Origin: JAAYGT01 sp050252075
Lineage (GTDB): Bacteria; Pseudomonadota; Gammaproteobacteria; Burkholderiales; Burkholderiaceae_B
Length of the DNA stretch: 26,669 bases
NCBI GenBank assembly: GCA_050252075.1
Contig: JBFWLP010000042.1
Span: 1 to 26,669 of the forward strand
Reading direction: 5' to 3'
Shown: piece after piece, positions 16,623 to 22,958 of the stretch
Numbering within the stretch: the stretch's first letter is position 1
Layout of the letters: the number at the start of each line of letters is the position of its first letter
The notes under the pieces: model-generated
Database searches by the model: none
Told to the model about the DNA's origin: nothing
Seen by the model: the letters and a program-made list of their open reading frames with translations, nothing else
Position numbers and translations under genes: made by a program

Positions 16623-17060
16623 TCATTGCTTGATGCGTTCTGGATACATGTCGTACTGTTTGCCGCCGACCGTAATGCGCACGGCTTTTATATGCGCCTT
16701 GTTCGGCTCTTTGGTGCGGTTGCCCAGTACCGTAATGTCATCGCCCACTTTGGCAGTGTCGCCGGAGAAACCTGAACGCTGTGTCTGGTTCGGGTTTCCC
16801 AGATCGACTTGCCACAAACGACCATCCTGGTCCTTCACGCGCAGGGCTGGATGTGGCGGCACCATTGAAATCTCGGCAATGGTACCCTTCACCTCGGACT
16901 GCTCCTCTTGCGCCCAGGCCCAGCCGTGATGCGCGAAGGCTTGCATGCCAATTAGCGTCATGGCCATGGCGCAAAGGATGAGGACCATACGATGCGCTGC
17001 ATTGCGCGCCGCAATGGAGATTACTCGGGTAGTGGTTCGGCTTTCGCTTGATACCGACAT
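16623..17060 (-). CDS. DUF6152-like exported protein
   Basis: This 145-residue protein has a signal/anchor segment (MVLILCAMAMTLIGMQAFA) followed by HHGWAWAQEEQSEVKGTIAE. A small beta-rich domain follows with EISMVPPHPALRVKDQDG, WQVDLGNPNQTQRSGF and a hydrophilic end TVGGKQYDMYPERIKQ. The N-terminal AHHGW after cleavage is typical of DUF6152, a periplasmic OB-fold-like family of unknown function. The frame continues upstream to 17159, but the Shine-Dalgarno AAGGAG (just before 17067) points to ATG 17060 at 7-base spacing. It forms a two-gene unit with the membrane protein downstream. Confidence 0.7.
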   Translation of the reverse strand: MSVSSESRTTTRVISIAARNAAHRMVLILCAMAMTLIGMQAFAHHGWAWAQEEQSEVKGTIAEISMVPPHPALRVKDQDGRLWQVDLGNPNQTQRSGFSGDTAKVGDDITVLGNRTKEPNKAHIKAVRITVGGKQYDMYPERIKQ

Positions 17061-17262
17061 AATCATGCTCCTTGAAGTGTGTAAAAACCGAGCGTCCAAC
17101 GGATTGACCCAGCTCCCGTTTGTAATGGTACAAGAACCGCCAGTGCCTACGGCCCCCAAAGCGAAGTGTGAGCCTTTTCGAAACGCCCGTTTTGGGTCGT
17201 GAGCGTCTGATCATATTTTCATTCGACGATCTATCGGGTTTTCGTGATTATCAGCAAACTAA

Positions 17263-17287
17263 AACTCCTTCCCTACAAAAAGGAGTT
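17263..17287 (+). promoter_or_regulatory. Hairpin covering the integrase ribosome-binding site
   Basis: AACTCCTT (17263-17270) is complementary to AAGGAGTT (17280-17287) over a 9-base loop. The right arm contains the AAGGAG Shine-Dalgarno of the integrase whose ATG is at 17292. Folding would hide the ribosome site and keep expression low. Confidence 0.5.
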
Positions 17288-17291
17288 CTTC

Positions 17292-17918
17292 ATGAAACCG
17301 AATATACACACTGCCTTGACGCACGAGCCTTGGAACAAGGGAAAACTCGTTGGGCAAAAAGCACCATTAAAGCTCAAGGACATCTGGGCTATCCGCGTCC
17401 GGTTACAGCTGTCGAATGACATCCGTAATCTTGCTCTATTCAACCTGGCAATCGACAGCAAGCTTCGCGCATGCGATTTAGTGAAGCTAAAAGTCCGAGA
17501 TATCGCACACGGAGAACACGTAGCAACTCGTGCGATTGTTATGCAGCAGAAAACCCAACGTCCTGTGCAATTTGAAATTACTGAGCAAACACGCGAATCG
17601 TTGGCGACATGGATACGCTATAAACAGTTGCGCGCTGATGATTTCATTTTCTCAAGCAGGATTCACGCATCTTTGCACTTGTCGACTAGGCAATATGCCC
17701 GGATTGTAGATGCTTGGGTGACCGCCATCGGTTTAGATCCGACCACATACGGCACGCACACAATGCGAAGGACAAAGGCGTCATTAATTTACCGACGTAC
17801 AAAAAACCTGAGAGCGGTTCAATTGCTACTTGGTCATACCAAGCTCGAAAGCACGGTGCGATACCTTGGTATCGAAGTCGATGACGCGCTGGAAATGGCA
17901 GAGCAGACAGAAGTGTGA
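17292..17918 (+). CDS. Catalytic-domain-only tyrosine recombinase/integrase
   Basis: This 208-residue tyrosine recombinase lacks a separate N-terminal core-binding domain. Catalytic residues visible are Arg59 (SKLRACDLVKL), Lys87 (QQKTQRP), His156 and Arg159 (HTMRR), His182 (LLGHTKLES) and nucleophile Tyr191 (VRYLG). All are present, so it is probably active. Start ATG 17292 has AAAGGAGTTCTTC before it; the same frame is open from 17244, but that adds only residues over the hairpin. The last codons (EQTEV, stop) are part of a 30-base sequence that recurs at 19529-19558. The gene's own 3' end therefore looks like the recombination site. No tRNA gene is next to it. Confidence 0.88.
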   Translation: MKPNIHTALTHEPWNKGKLVGQKAPLKLKDIWAIRVRLQLSNDIRNLALFNLAIDSKLRACDLVKLKVRDIAHGEHVATRAIVMQQKTQRPVQFEITEQTRESLATWIRYKQLRADDFIFSSRIHASLHLSTRQYARIVDAWVTAIGLDPTTYGTHTMRRTKASLIYRRTKNLRAVQLLLGHTKLESTVRYLGIEVDDALEMAEQTEV

Positions 17919-17930
17919 TATTTACTTACA
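17901..17930 (+). repeat. Direct repeat copy A: putative attachment site at the integrase 3' end
   Basis: This copy is identical at 28 of 30 bases to copy B at 19529-19558. It contains AGTGTGA, a 7-base spacer TATTTAC and TTACA, an imperfect inverted repeat like a recombinase core site. It is followed by a hairpin GGACAGC...GCTGTCC (17940-17966) and CCGGCCA, also found after copy B. Confidence 0.7.
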
Positions 17931-18103
17931 ATCAACCAGGACAGCAGCCGAGATGGTCGCTGTCCGGCCAGAAGCGGACTTTGCTCGATATCTACTCTAG
18001 ACTTCCTAGGACTTGTGAAAGGCGCCCGTACGCGAAATGCTGCAGGGCGATGAGATATCCTTTGTGGGTGCCAAATCGATACCGTACGAATATACACGCT
18101 TCG

Positions 18104-18170
18104 TTGGCCGTCACATACGCCCTGGCGCGGACTTTGCGGTCGCGCCTACTATTGTGCATGTGACGGCCAA
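18104..18170. repeat. Nested inverted repeat (two-tier cruciform)
   Basis: The outer arms TTGGCCGTCACAT (18104-18116) and ATGTGACGGCCAA (18158-18170) are perfectly complementary over 13 bases. Inside, GGCGCG (18124-18129) pairs with CGCGCC (18141-18146) around an 11-base loop. No T-run follows, so it is not a simple terminator. It may be a structured recombination or regulatory site, or the remnant of a small mobile element. Confidence 0.65.
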
Positions 18171-18361
18171 AATGCAGCGCCCTAAAGCGATAAAATGAAC
18201 ACGCCGAAACACAATTTGTGTCTCTCAGAGGTGGCCTCCTGAGACTGATGATGGCGGGCTATGTTTATCTTTGTTTTGACCCCATGAGTTTTATCTTGGG
18301 ATTCGTCGCTTCGGAGTTCATTGCTTGGTTGTCTACATTCAACGTAAAGGAGGGTTTGCTT

Positions 18362-18640
18362 ATGGTGAAGAAGGTTATTAATGAGGTAATCGCATCTGCA
18401 ATACGCATCAAGAGGCGCGTCATCGCGTCTTGGGGGGCCCACCTCCCTTCCAGGGACACCCTGCTGAAGAGCCCGTGCAAGTCGGGCGAAAAAAAGTGTG
18501 GGAATACATGCCGCGCGAAAAATTTATTCCATCAGAGGTGTCTGATTTTCGACTTTGGGGCAGTCTCGGCCAACCAGCGTTGGCGACGTTCGGCCAGGAG
18601 CAGCCATTCCCGAGAGACTGCTTCCGGACAAGTCAATTAA
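18362..18640 (+). CDS. Small hypothetical protein in the cassette region
   Basis: This 92-residue frame begins MVKKVINEVIASAIRIKRRV, preceded by a textbook AAAGGAGGG at good spacing, which is the main support. The first 25 residues could form an amphipathic or membrane-seeking basic helix. Then comes a short cysteine-containing part (SPCKSGEKKCGNTC). The last third overlaps the diverged repeat copy C and is probably not a conserved protein sequence. The same frame is open back to 18218 and there encodes a hydrophobic stretch (GYVYLCFDPMSFILGFVASE), so a longer membrane protein is also possible. No family recognised. It could be a small toxin-like peptide, but nothing proves this. Confidence 0.35.
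   Translation: MVKKVINEVIASAIRIKRRVIASWGAHLPSRDTLLKSPCKSGEKKCGNTCRAKNLFHQRCLIFDFGAVSANQRWRRSARSSHSRETASGQVN
18531..18615 (+). repeat. Repeat copy C: diverged relative of copies A and B
   Basis: It shares scattered blocks with copy B in the same order: CAGA/GTGT/GATTTT/ACT, then GGCAGT, then CGGCCAGGAGCAG...ATTC. It has its own small inverted repeat (GCCAAC cagc GTTGGC). It splits the 17.9-19.5 kb interval into two units. The alignment was made by eye and could be partly chance. Confidence 0.35.
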
Positions 18641-18642
18641 GA

Positions 18643-19494
18643 CTAGCTGACGAAATCAGGCGCGTCCGGCCAAACAGCCTTTAGACCGGCTAATGCCAGT
18701 TCAGTTATGCAAAGCGCTTCATCTAATCCGTCAGTGCTCAATATAGAGCGCATCTCCCGCAGTCGGTCGGATACTGACGGATGAGACGTTGTTTCATTCC
18801 AGTTAGGATGTCCTAGGACGATTAGCGCGAATATGCCGAAGTAAATACCCAGAGCCCTCTTCATGCGAACTTTGGTCTGGTCCACCGAATGAGCCGAGGC
18901 ATACTGCTCTACGGTTACAATTAGGTACTCTGCTGCGAAGCGGTCACATGAGAGTTCTTCAGCGCGGAAGAACTTCGGAGCATCACCATCAGCGGTTGAA
19001 GTGCCTTCTTGCTGATGCTTCAGGTGTCTTACCTCATGCAACATTGCCCATCCTGCGGCAAACATCGCTAGTTCCGCCGGAGCTCGAAGCTGCGGGTCGG
19101 AAGGAAGTGAGCCCGGTTCGGGTAGACCTTTTAGTGAAACAGCTTCTGGGTCACTCGCGTCCCGAACCGCTATTGCTAATGCAAGAAGCTCCCGTAGGCG
19201 GTCAAAGCTGTGGAGCTCTTCATCGCAAAACGTCGACTGCGCACAGCTGTAGGCCTCCCAGGCAGCAAAGGAGCTGACCCAGATGACTCGCAATGCGCGG
19301 TGGTTGAAATGCACGTACCTGTAAGCCCCCCACTCAAGCAACACGCCCTTGTCGTCCGTGAATAGGCAGAACTGAAGTTGGTAATCGTCCCACAGCCGCT
19401 TAAGCTCGTTAGTTCTTTCAGGTGCAAGTCCAAGGAAAAGTTCTTTTACCGCCTCCTGAATCTGCGCATCAGAACGCATTTCTTCATTGAACAA
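18643..19494 (-). CDS. Lit-like (peptidase U49 family) metalloprotease, putative phage-exclusion protein
   Basis: With TTG 19494 as start this is a 283-residue protein with a zinc-protease HExxH motif in MLHEVRHLKH (HEVRH at 153-157). About 25 residues later comes a second acidic cluster EELSCDRFAAEY (E180, D184) that can supply the third ligand. A hydrophobic helix follows (YFGIFALIVLG), then HPSVSDRLREM. Length and order resemble E. coli Lit, which cleaves EF-Tu on phage infection. TTG 19494 has GAGGAG 6 bases upstream; ATG 19479 is the alternative, and frames up to 19578 run into the repeat. The gene is on the strand opposite to the integrase and fills the space between repeat copies C and B. 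Family call rests on motif layout, not on a search. Confidence 0.6.
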   Translation of the reverse strand: MFNEEMRSDAQIQEAVKELFLGLAPERTNELKRLWDDYQLQFCLFTDDKGVLLEWGAYRYVHFNHRALRVIWVSSFAAWEAYSCAQSTFCDEELHSFDRLRELLALAIAVRDASDPEAVSLKGLPEPGSLPSDPQLRAPAELAMFAAGWAMLHEVRHLKHQQEGTSTADGDAPKFFRAEELSCDRFAAEYLIVTVEQYASAHSVDQTKVRMKRALGIYFGIFALIVLGHPNWNETTSHPSVSDRLREMRSILSTDGLDEALCITELALAGLKAVWPDAPDFVS

Positions 19495-19528
19495 TTCCGT
19501 CTCCTCTGTGAAAGCTCGAAGTATGCCA

Positions 19529-19558
19529 GAGCAGACAGAAGTGTGATTTTTACTCACA
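19529..19558 (+). repeat. Direct repeat copy B: second attachment-like site
   Basis: It recreates the last six codons and stop of the integrase reading frame (CCA GAG CAG ACA GAA GTG TGA). The perfect inverted repeat AGTGTGA-tttttac-TCACACT continues to 19560. Next comes a hairpin GGACAGTG...CACTGTCC (19562-19591), whose stem differs from that of copy A by compensating changes. Confidence 0.7.
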
Positions 19559-19591
19559 CTCGGACAGTGAATTTCCAAATGGCCACTGTCC

Positions 19592-19751
19592 GGCCAAGAG
19601 CTGAAGTTCGCTTGGCTGATTCCAATGTCTGATTATGGTGCATTGGGGCCCCTAATACTCGAAGGTGACAGGATGGTTGGTTCTTGCCGAAAATAGTTTC
19701 GGAACCTTAGATGTGGGCAAGTACGAAACCGATCACGAGTCCATCGGCTGG
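19592..19751. other. Non-coding stretch between repeat B and the ImmA-type gene
   Basis: Beyond CGGCCAAGAGCTGAAGTTCG, which continues the repeat family, I see no open frame with a ribosome site and no clear terminator. It marks the border between the recombinase-linked cassettes and the sigma/ImmA operon. Confidence 0.4.
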
Positions 19752-20516
19752 CTATACAACTGAAAGCATGGTGAGCACCGAACCTTCAGGAAGCTTAATC
19801 GACTGCGACCAGACTTCCATTCGATAAGTGCCTGGGCCGCTAATCCATCGCGAGGCACTTTCTCGCTTCGGACGGCTCAAACCTGTGACTGCGCCAAAGG
19901 TCATTTCGAACGCGACTGTTTCCTGATGGAGTTCGCCGAGGATGTAGAAATCGGTTGGGAAATTTGGACTGCGCCTGGACCATTTCAGCCTCCGCTGATC
20001 GTGGCAGGTAATGACGGTCGGAGCCTTGGCGCGTTGGAGCAACTTCAGGGCTGAAGCAGTCAGGCTGGCTTGGAATGCCCCGCCCATAGCGCCAGCAAGA
20101 TCGAGGTTGGACTTGCGATCAGCGACCCATGGCCAGACAAGATAGTCCGGAAGGATCAGTTGACTGGCAAAGCTGTTGGCGTCGGCTTCGATTGACTTGG
20201 CTAGAGCATTCTGTGGACCGATGTCCGTACTTGAGCACTTGAACGATGCCCGCTGTGCGTCCTGTATCCAATGAGCCAATTCATGTCCTAGTGAGAAGCG
20301 TTTTCGTCCAATGTTGTCATCTATAGAGATACTGATGACAGCGCGATTATCGGCGGCCACCAAGCGAGCAGCGCAACCGTCGAGTTTTCTGTAGACGACG
20401 TAAGCGCCCGTAGCCCCGGCGATAGCCTCCAAATCAATGTGCTCGGGTTTCCTGACACCATGCTCCCAAAGCAAGCGTTCCGGACGGCTAAGCCTATCGA
20501 TATCAATGGTCATCAT
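19752..20516 (-). CDS. ImmA/IrrE-family metallo-endopeptidase
   Basis: This 254-residue protein has the ImmA/IrrE zinc protease core: RFSLGHELAHWIQ (HELAH at 78-82) and a third ligand Glu110 in SIEADANSFASQLILP. Relatives cleave a partner repressor (ImmR, DdrO) in response to a signal and so switch on mobile-element or stress genes. The C-terminal ~100 residues are extra and unassigned. It overlaps the end of the preceding 135-residue gene by 14 bases, so translation is coupled. An ATG three bases on is equally possible as start. The natural substrate would be either the small protein or the sigma-like protein of this operon; no XRE-type repressor is nearby. Confidence 0.85.
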   Translation of the reverse strand: MMTIDIDRLSRPERLLWEHGVRKPEHIDLEAIAGATGAYVVYRKLDGCAARLVAADNRAVISISIDDNIGRKRFSLGHELAHWIQDAQRASFKCSSTDIGPQNALAKSIEADANSFASQLILPDYLVWPWVADRKSNLDLAGAMGGAFQASLTASALKLLQRAKAPTVITCHDQRRLKWSRRSPNFPTDFYILGELHQETVAFEMTFGAVTGLSRPKRESASRWISGPGTYRMEVWSQSIKLPEGSVLTMLSVV

Positions 20517-20910
20517 CGTTGTCAGGAATCTTGCCCATCAGCACAAGGTCGTCATAAAGTGTTTCGAGATCGGCGTTGCTTTGGTGGCTTCCTTCTCTAA
20601 ATGCTGTCGCCAATTGTGGATTATCTACAAAGGCTTGTGCGATGCGCTCTTTGATTCGACCCAGGGTAGGTCGCAGCGATTTCTTGTGGGGCGTACGGGT
20701 CTGCATGGCCACCTTGGCGGCCGCAGTTTGTTGACGAAGGCAGGTTGCCAGTACGTCATCAAGACTCACTGAAATGCTTGCCGCTAGTTGATCGAGATCG
20801 AAGCCTTCAGCGGCGAGTTCGGCTCGAATATCTTCGTCAGACGCAATGTCGAGGTCTTTAAGCGCCAGGGCTCGAATTGAGTCGAGCGTCTTCCGCGTTT
20901 CGTTGGTCAT
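20503..20910 (-). CDS. Small acidic hypothetical protein between sigma-like and ImmA genes
   Basis: This 135-residue, largely helical protein opens MTNETRKTLDSIRALALKDL and has SDEDIRAELAAEGFDLDQLA and a very acidic tail (PDNDDDH). I do not recognise a named domain. Its start overlaps the stop of the sigma-like gene (ATGA) and has AAGGAGA at 5-base spacing. Its end overlaps the peptidase start. The tight packing suggests a stoichiometric partner: an anti-sigma-like inhibitor, an adaptor or the cleavage target of the ImmA-type peptidase. That role is inference from gene order only. Confidence 0.65.
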   Translation of the reverse strand: MTNETRKTLDSIRALALKDLDIASDEDIRAELAAEGFDLDQLAASISVSLDDVLATCLRQQTAAAKVAMQTRTPHKKSLRPTLGRIKERIAQAFVDNPQLATAFREGSHQSNADLETLYDDLVLMGKIPDNDDDH

Positions 20911-21590
20911 CGCAGTCTCCTTCCTGGCATCAATTTGTCGACCTGCCTCCTAAGCCTGCGCCGTGCCGTGTCATAGGTCTTTTGATCGAGATCAAATAAG
21001 GCAAGTACATCTGCTACTGACATTTCAGCCTTCTCTCCTTCGATTACGGCGAGCACTTCTTGGTCGTCCTTGAAGTGCGCCTCGATGGCATGCGCATCAG
21101 CCTGAGCTCGTTGTTGCCTGTCAAGTGTGTCCTCCACCTCAATCGCCTGTTCTACGACGTCAGTGTTCCAACCACCAGCTCGGTAGATCACGGTCTCTGC
21201 GTCCCCGGCCTCACCTGCCAATGCCTCCAATCGATCAGTCTGGGTTTGACCATGCGACTCCCGGGATGCATTGGAGATGCTATCCATACAGCCGGATAAA
21301 AAGGCCGGAAGCGGCACCCGGTCGATGGGCCAGGGACGGCCGCGTTCACCGTCTTGTTTGGATCCACTTGCGGCGACGAGGGCACGTTTCACCGCTTCAT
21401 TGAACAACTCTAGGGGATCCGTGTATTCGGTGCCCCAGATAAGCAGGCGGGCTCTTGCGAAAAGGCGCAGTTGCTCGGCTGCAGTCAGCATCGTCAGGGC
21501 ACGTGACAACTCCTCAATACTGGCATGGTGTTCTGAAGACGGTTTCGGTTGCACGACTCCTCCCTGGGTTTTTATGTATGCGGTCACCAT
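20907..21590 (-). CDS. RNA polymerase sigma-factor-like protein
   Basis: This 227-residue protein has a layout like ECF-type sigma factors. An N-terminal helical region has LTAAEQLRLFARARLLIWG and DPLELFNEAVKRALVAASG, then RPWPIDRVPLPAFLSGCMDS (region 2-like, residues ~35-110). A C-terminal part has VLAVIEGEKAEMSVADVLALF and KTYDTARRRLRRQVDKLMPG (region 4-like helix-turn-helix, ~170-225). TTG 21605 would lengthen it by five residues, but it lies inside a palindrome, so ATG 21590 is preferred; neither start has a strong ribosome site. It heads an operon with the 135-residue gene and the ImmA-type peptidase, and is divergent from DUF2188-TIR. The sigma call is pattern based. Confidence 0.6.
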   Translation of the reverse strand: MVTAYIKTQGGVVQPKPSSEHHASIEELSRALTMLTAAEQLRLFARARLLIWGTEYTDPLELFNEAVKRALVAASGSKQDGERGRPWPIDRVPLPAFLSGCMDSISNASRESHGQTQTDRLEALAGEAGDAETVIYRAGGWNTDVVEQAIEVEDTLDRQQRAQADAHAIEAHFKDDQEVLAVIEGEKAEMSVADVLALFDLDQKTYDTARRRLRRQVDKLMPGRRLR

Positions 21591-21597
21591 TTTCCAT

Positions 21598-21624
21598 GCG
21601 GACAACGCCTAGGCGGTTGTCCGC
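21598..21624. promoter_or_regulatory. 27-base palindrome at the divergent sigma-like/DUF2188 promoter
   Basis: The arms GCGGACAAC (21598-21606) and GTTGTCCGC (21616-21624) are perfectly complementary, with GCCTAGGC (21607-21614) itself palindromic at the centre. It lies 8 bases before ATG 21590 of the sigma-like gene and about 60 bases before the DUF2188 gene. It can be a protein-binding operator or, in the leftward mRNA, a hairpin over the start. Confidence 0.65.
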
Positions 21625-21685
21625 GCCAAATTTTTCGATCGCACACTAATATAACGGCAATCAAGCCGCGACAAGGAGTGTCAGC

Positions 21686-21910
21686 ATGAGTAAACGCAAT
21701 CAACATGTCGTTCCCCGTGAAGATGGCTGGGCTGTCCGCGGGGCTGGGGCCCAACGCGACACTCAGGTGTTTGACCGCAAGCAAGATGCGGTGGATCGCG
21801 CTCGAGAAATCTCGCAGAATCAAAAGTCCGAGTTATTGGTTCATGGCAAAAATGGCCAGATTCAATACAAGGACAGTCACGGCAATGACCCATTTCCACC
21901 GAGGGGGTAA
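21686..21910 (+). CDS. DUF2188-family small protein
   Basis: This 74-residue protein is of the DUF2188 type: HVVPREDGWAVRGAGAQRDT, then QDAVDRAREISQNQKSELLVH and a terminal GQIQYKDSHGNDPFPPRG. The function of the family is unknown. Start ATG 21686 has ACAAGGAGTGTCAGC before it, a strong Shine-Dalgarno. The stop is 2 bases before the TIR gene start, so the two are surely co-transcribed and probably work together. It is divergent from the sigma-like operon across 95 bases. Confidence 0.85.
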   Translation: MSKRNQHVVPREDGWAVRGAGAQRDTQVFDRKQDAVDRAREISQNQKSELLVHGKNGQIQYKDSHGNDPFPPRG

Positions 21911-21912
21911 GT

Positions 21913-22629
21913 ATGGCTAGGTGCACAGCTCCGGTCGAAGGCCATCGCTCTTCTAGCGCTGCTGCAGCATGCCCTGCATGTCGGGGCAGCTATGGCCGTC
22001 GGTACGGCGGTTACAGCAGTTATGGCAGCGGCTACGGTTCGACCTGTTCAGCGGGCGGCGGCAACAGCTTCAGCGGTGGGAGTAGATCCAGCGGAGGCGG
22101 CAGCTCACGGCCGCGCTGGTCCCGCCCCGGTTCGGCTGTTTCGTATACATCTGCTCAGGTGGCTTCCCTTACGCCGGTACGGGAGGCCGTTGAAAAAGAA
22201 GCGACAACGAGACCTGACCTTCGAGATTGTTTCCTCTGCCATGCTTGGGATGACCGGCAAGGCTCCGCGAAACAGCTGCATGATTTGCTTGAGGCAGTGG
22301 GTGTCAAGGTTTGGTTCAGCGAAAAGGATCTTGGCCTTGGTGTGCCGATGATGCGCGCTATCGACAGGGGCCTGGCGACGTCTAAAGTCGGACTGGTTCT
22401 GGTGACCCCTGCATTGCTTGCTCGCCTCCCTAAAGAGGGCATAGCAGACAAGGAACTTTCGACCCTCCTCCAAAGCAACCGACTTGTGCCCATCGTACAC
22501 GGCACGACGTACACAGCGCTACGTGAGGTCAGTCCCATGCTTGCTTCGAGAAGTGGCCTTGATACATCAGAAGACACCATGGCGGTAGTTGCAACCAAGA
22601 TCGCCGAGTTGGTTTCTATCTGGAACTGA
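21913..22629 (+). CDS. TIR-domain protein with Cys/Gly/Ser-rich N-terminus
   Basis: This is a 238-residue protein. The N-terminus (1-27) has spaced Cys/His (C4, H11, C20, C23) in a ribbon-like pattern. A Gly/Ser/Tyr-rich low-complexity linker follows (28-75). The TIR domain is at ~104-235: DCFLCHAWDDRQGSAKQLHD, VGVKVWFSEKDLGLGVPMMR, SKVGLVLVTPALLA, and KELSTLL with E181 at the place of the NADase catalytic glutamate. Bacterial TIR proteins often deplete NAD or make signalling nucleotides in anti-phage systems. The overlapping Shine-Dalgarno GAGGGGG lies in the end of the DUF2188 gene. The low-complexity part suggests a flexible or self-associating tail. NADase activity is inferred. Confidence 0.82.
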   Translation: MARCTAPVEGHRSSSAAAACPACRGSYGRRYGGYSSYGSGYGSTCSAGGGNSFSGGSRSSGGGSSRPRWSRPGSAVSYTSAQVASLTPVREAVEKEATTRPDLRDCFLCHAWDDRQGSAKQLHDLLEAVGVKVWFSEKDLGLGVPMMRAIDRGLATSKVGLVLVTPALLARLPKEGIADKELSTLLQSNRLVPIVHGTTYTALREVSPMLASRSGLDTSEDTMAVVATKIAELVSIWN

Positions 22630-22958
22630 CAGGGCTTCCTACCTTGCTGGCCATTCTATGAGTTTCTGCCCTTTGGCTGCAGTAGTTCGCCCGCCGAAAC
22701 TGACGGACCGCAATCGCTGCGTAGCAGCCATCTAACGTCCCAGATCTAACTTCCGCTTTGGGTTGCAACCTGCCTGATAGCATATGCAGACCCTCTGGCC
22801 CATCCGGACATTCGCGTACCAAGCTGTCGCGGTTAGCAACGCTCTCGGCGGCGTATCACTTGGTCGATAATCACGTTAAACGACTGCTCCTTGATTGGGC
22901 GAACCACCACATAATTTCAATTTCTTTGAAGAAGAGCTGCCAACGCCGAGGTATCGCG
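22630..22958. other. Gene-free 329-base stretch between TIR and HEPN-type genes
   Basis: No convincing frame with a ribosome site is seen and no clear terminator hairpin with a T-run. A reading frame continuous with the next gene extends back to 22758, but it lacks a start signal. This stretch should hold the promoter of the 702-residue gene. Confidence 0.4.

Noticed and set aside
17061..17262. tRNA gene as integration target next to the integrase
   Set aside because: No cloverleaf-forming sequence or TTCGANNC-type T-loop with matching stem could be found. The repeats point to the integrase 3' end instead.
17919..18097. Coding sequence on either strand just after the integrase
   Set aside because: Frames are short, lack ribosome sites and run through the repeat/hairpin elements.
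18104..18170. Integron attC site
   Set aside because: Size and double stem are suggestive, but the GTTRRRY/RYYYAAC ends are not present.
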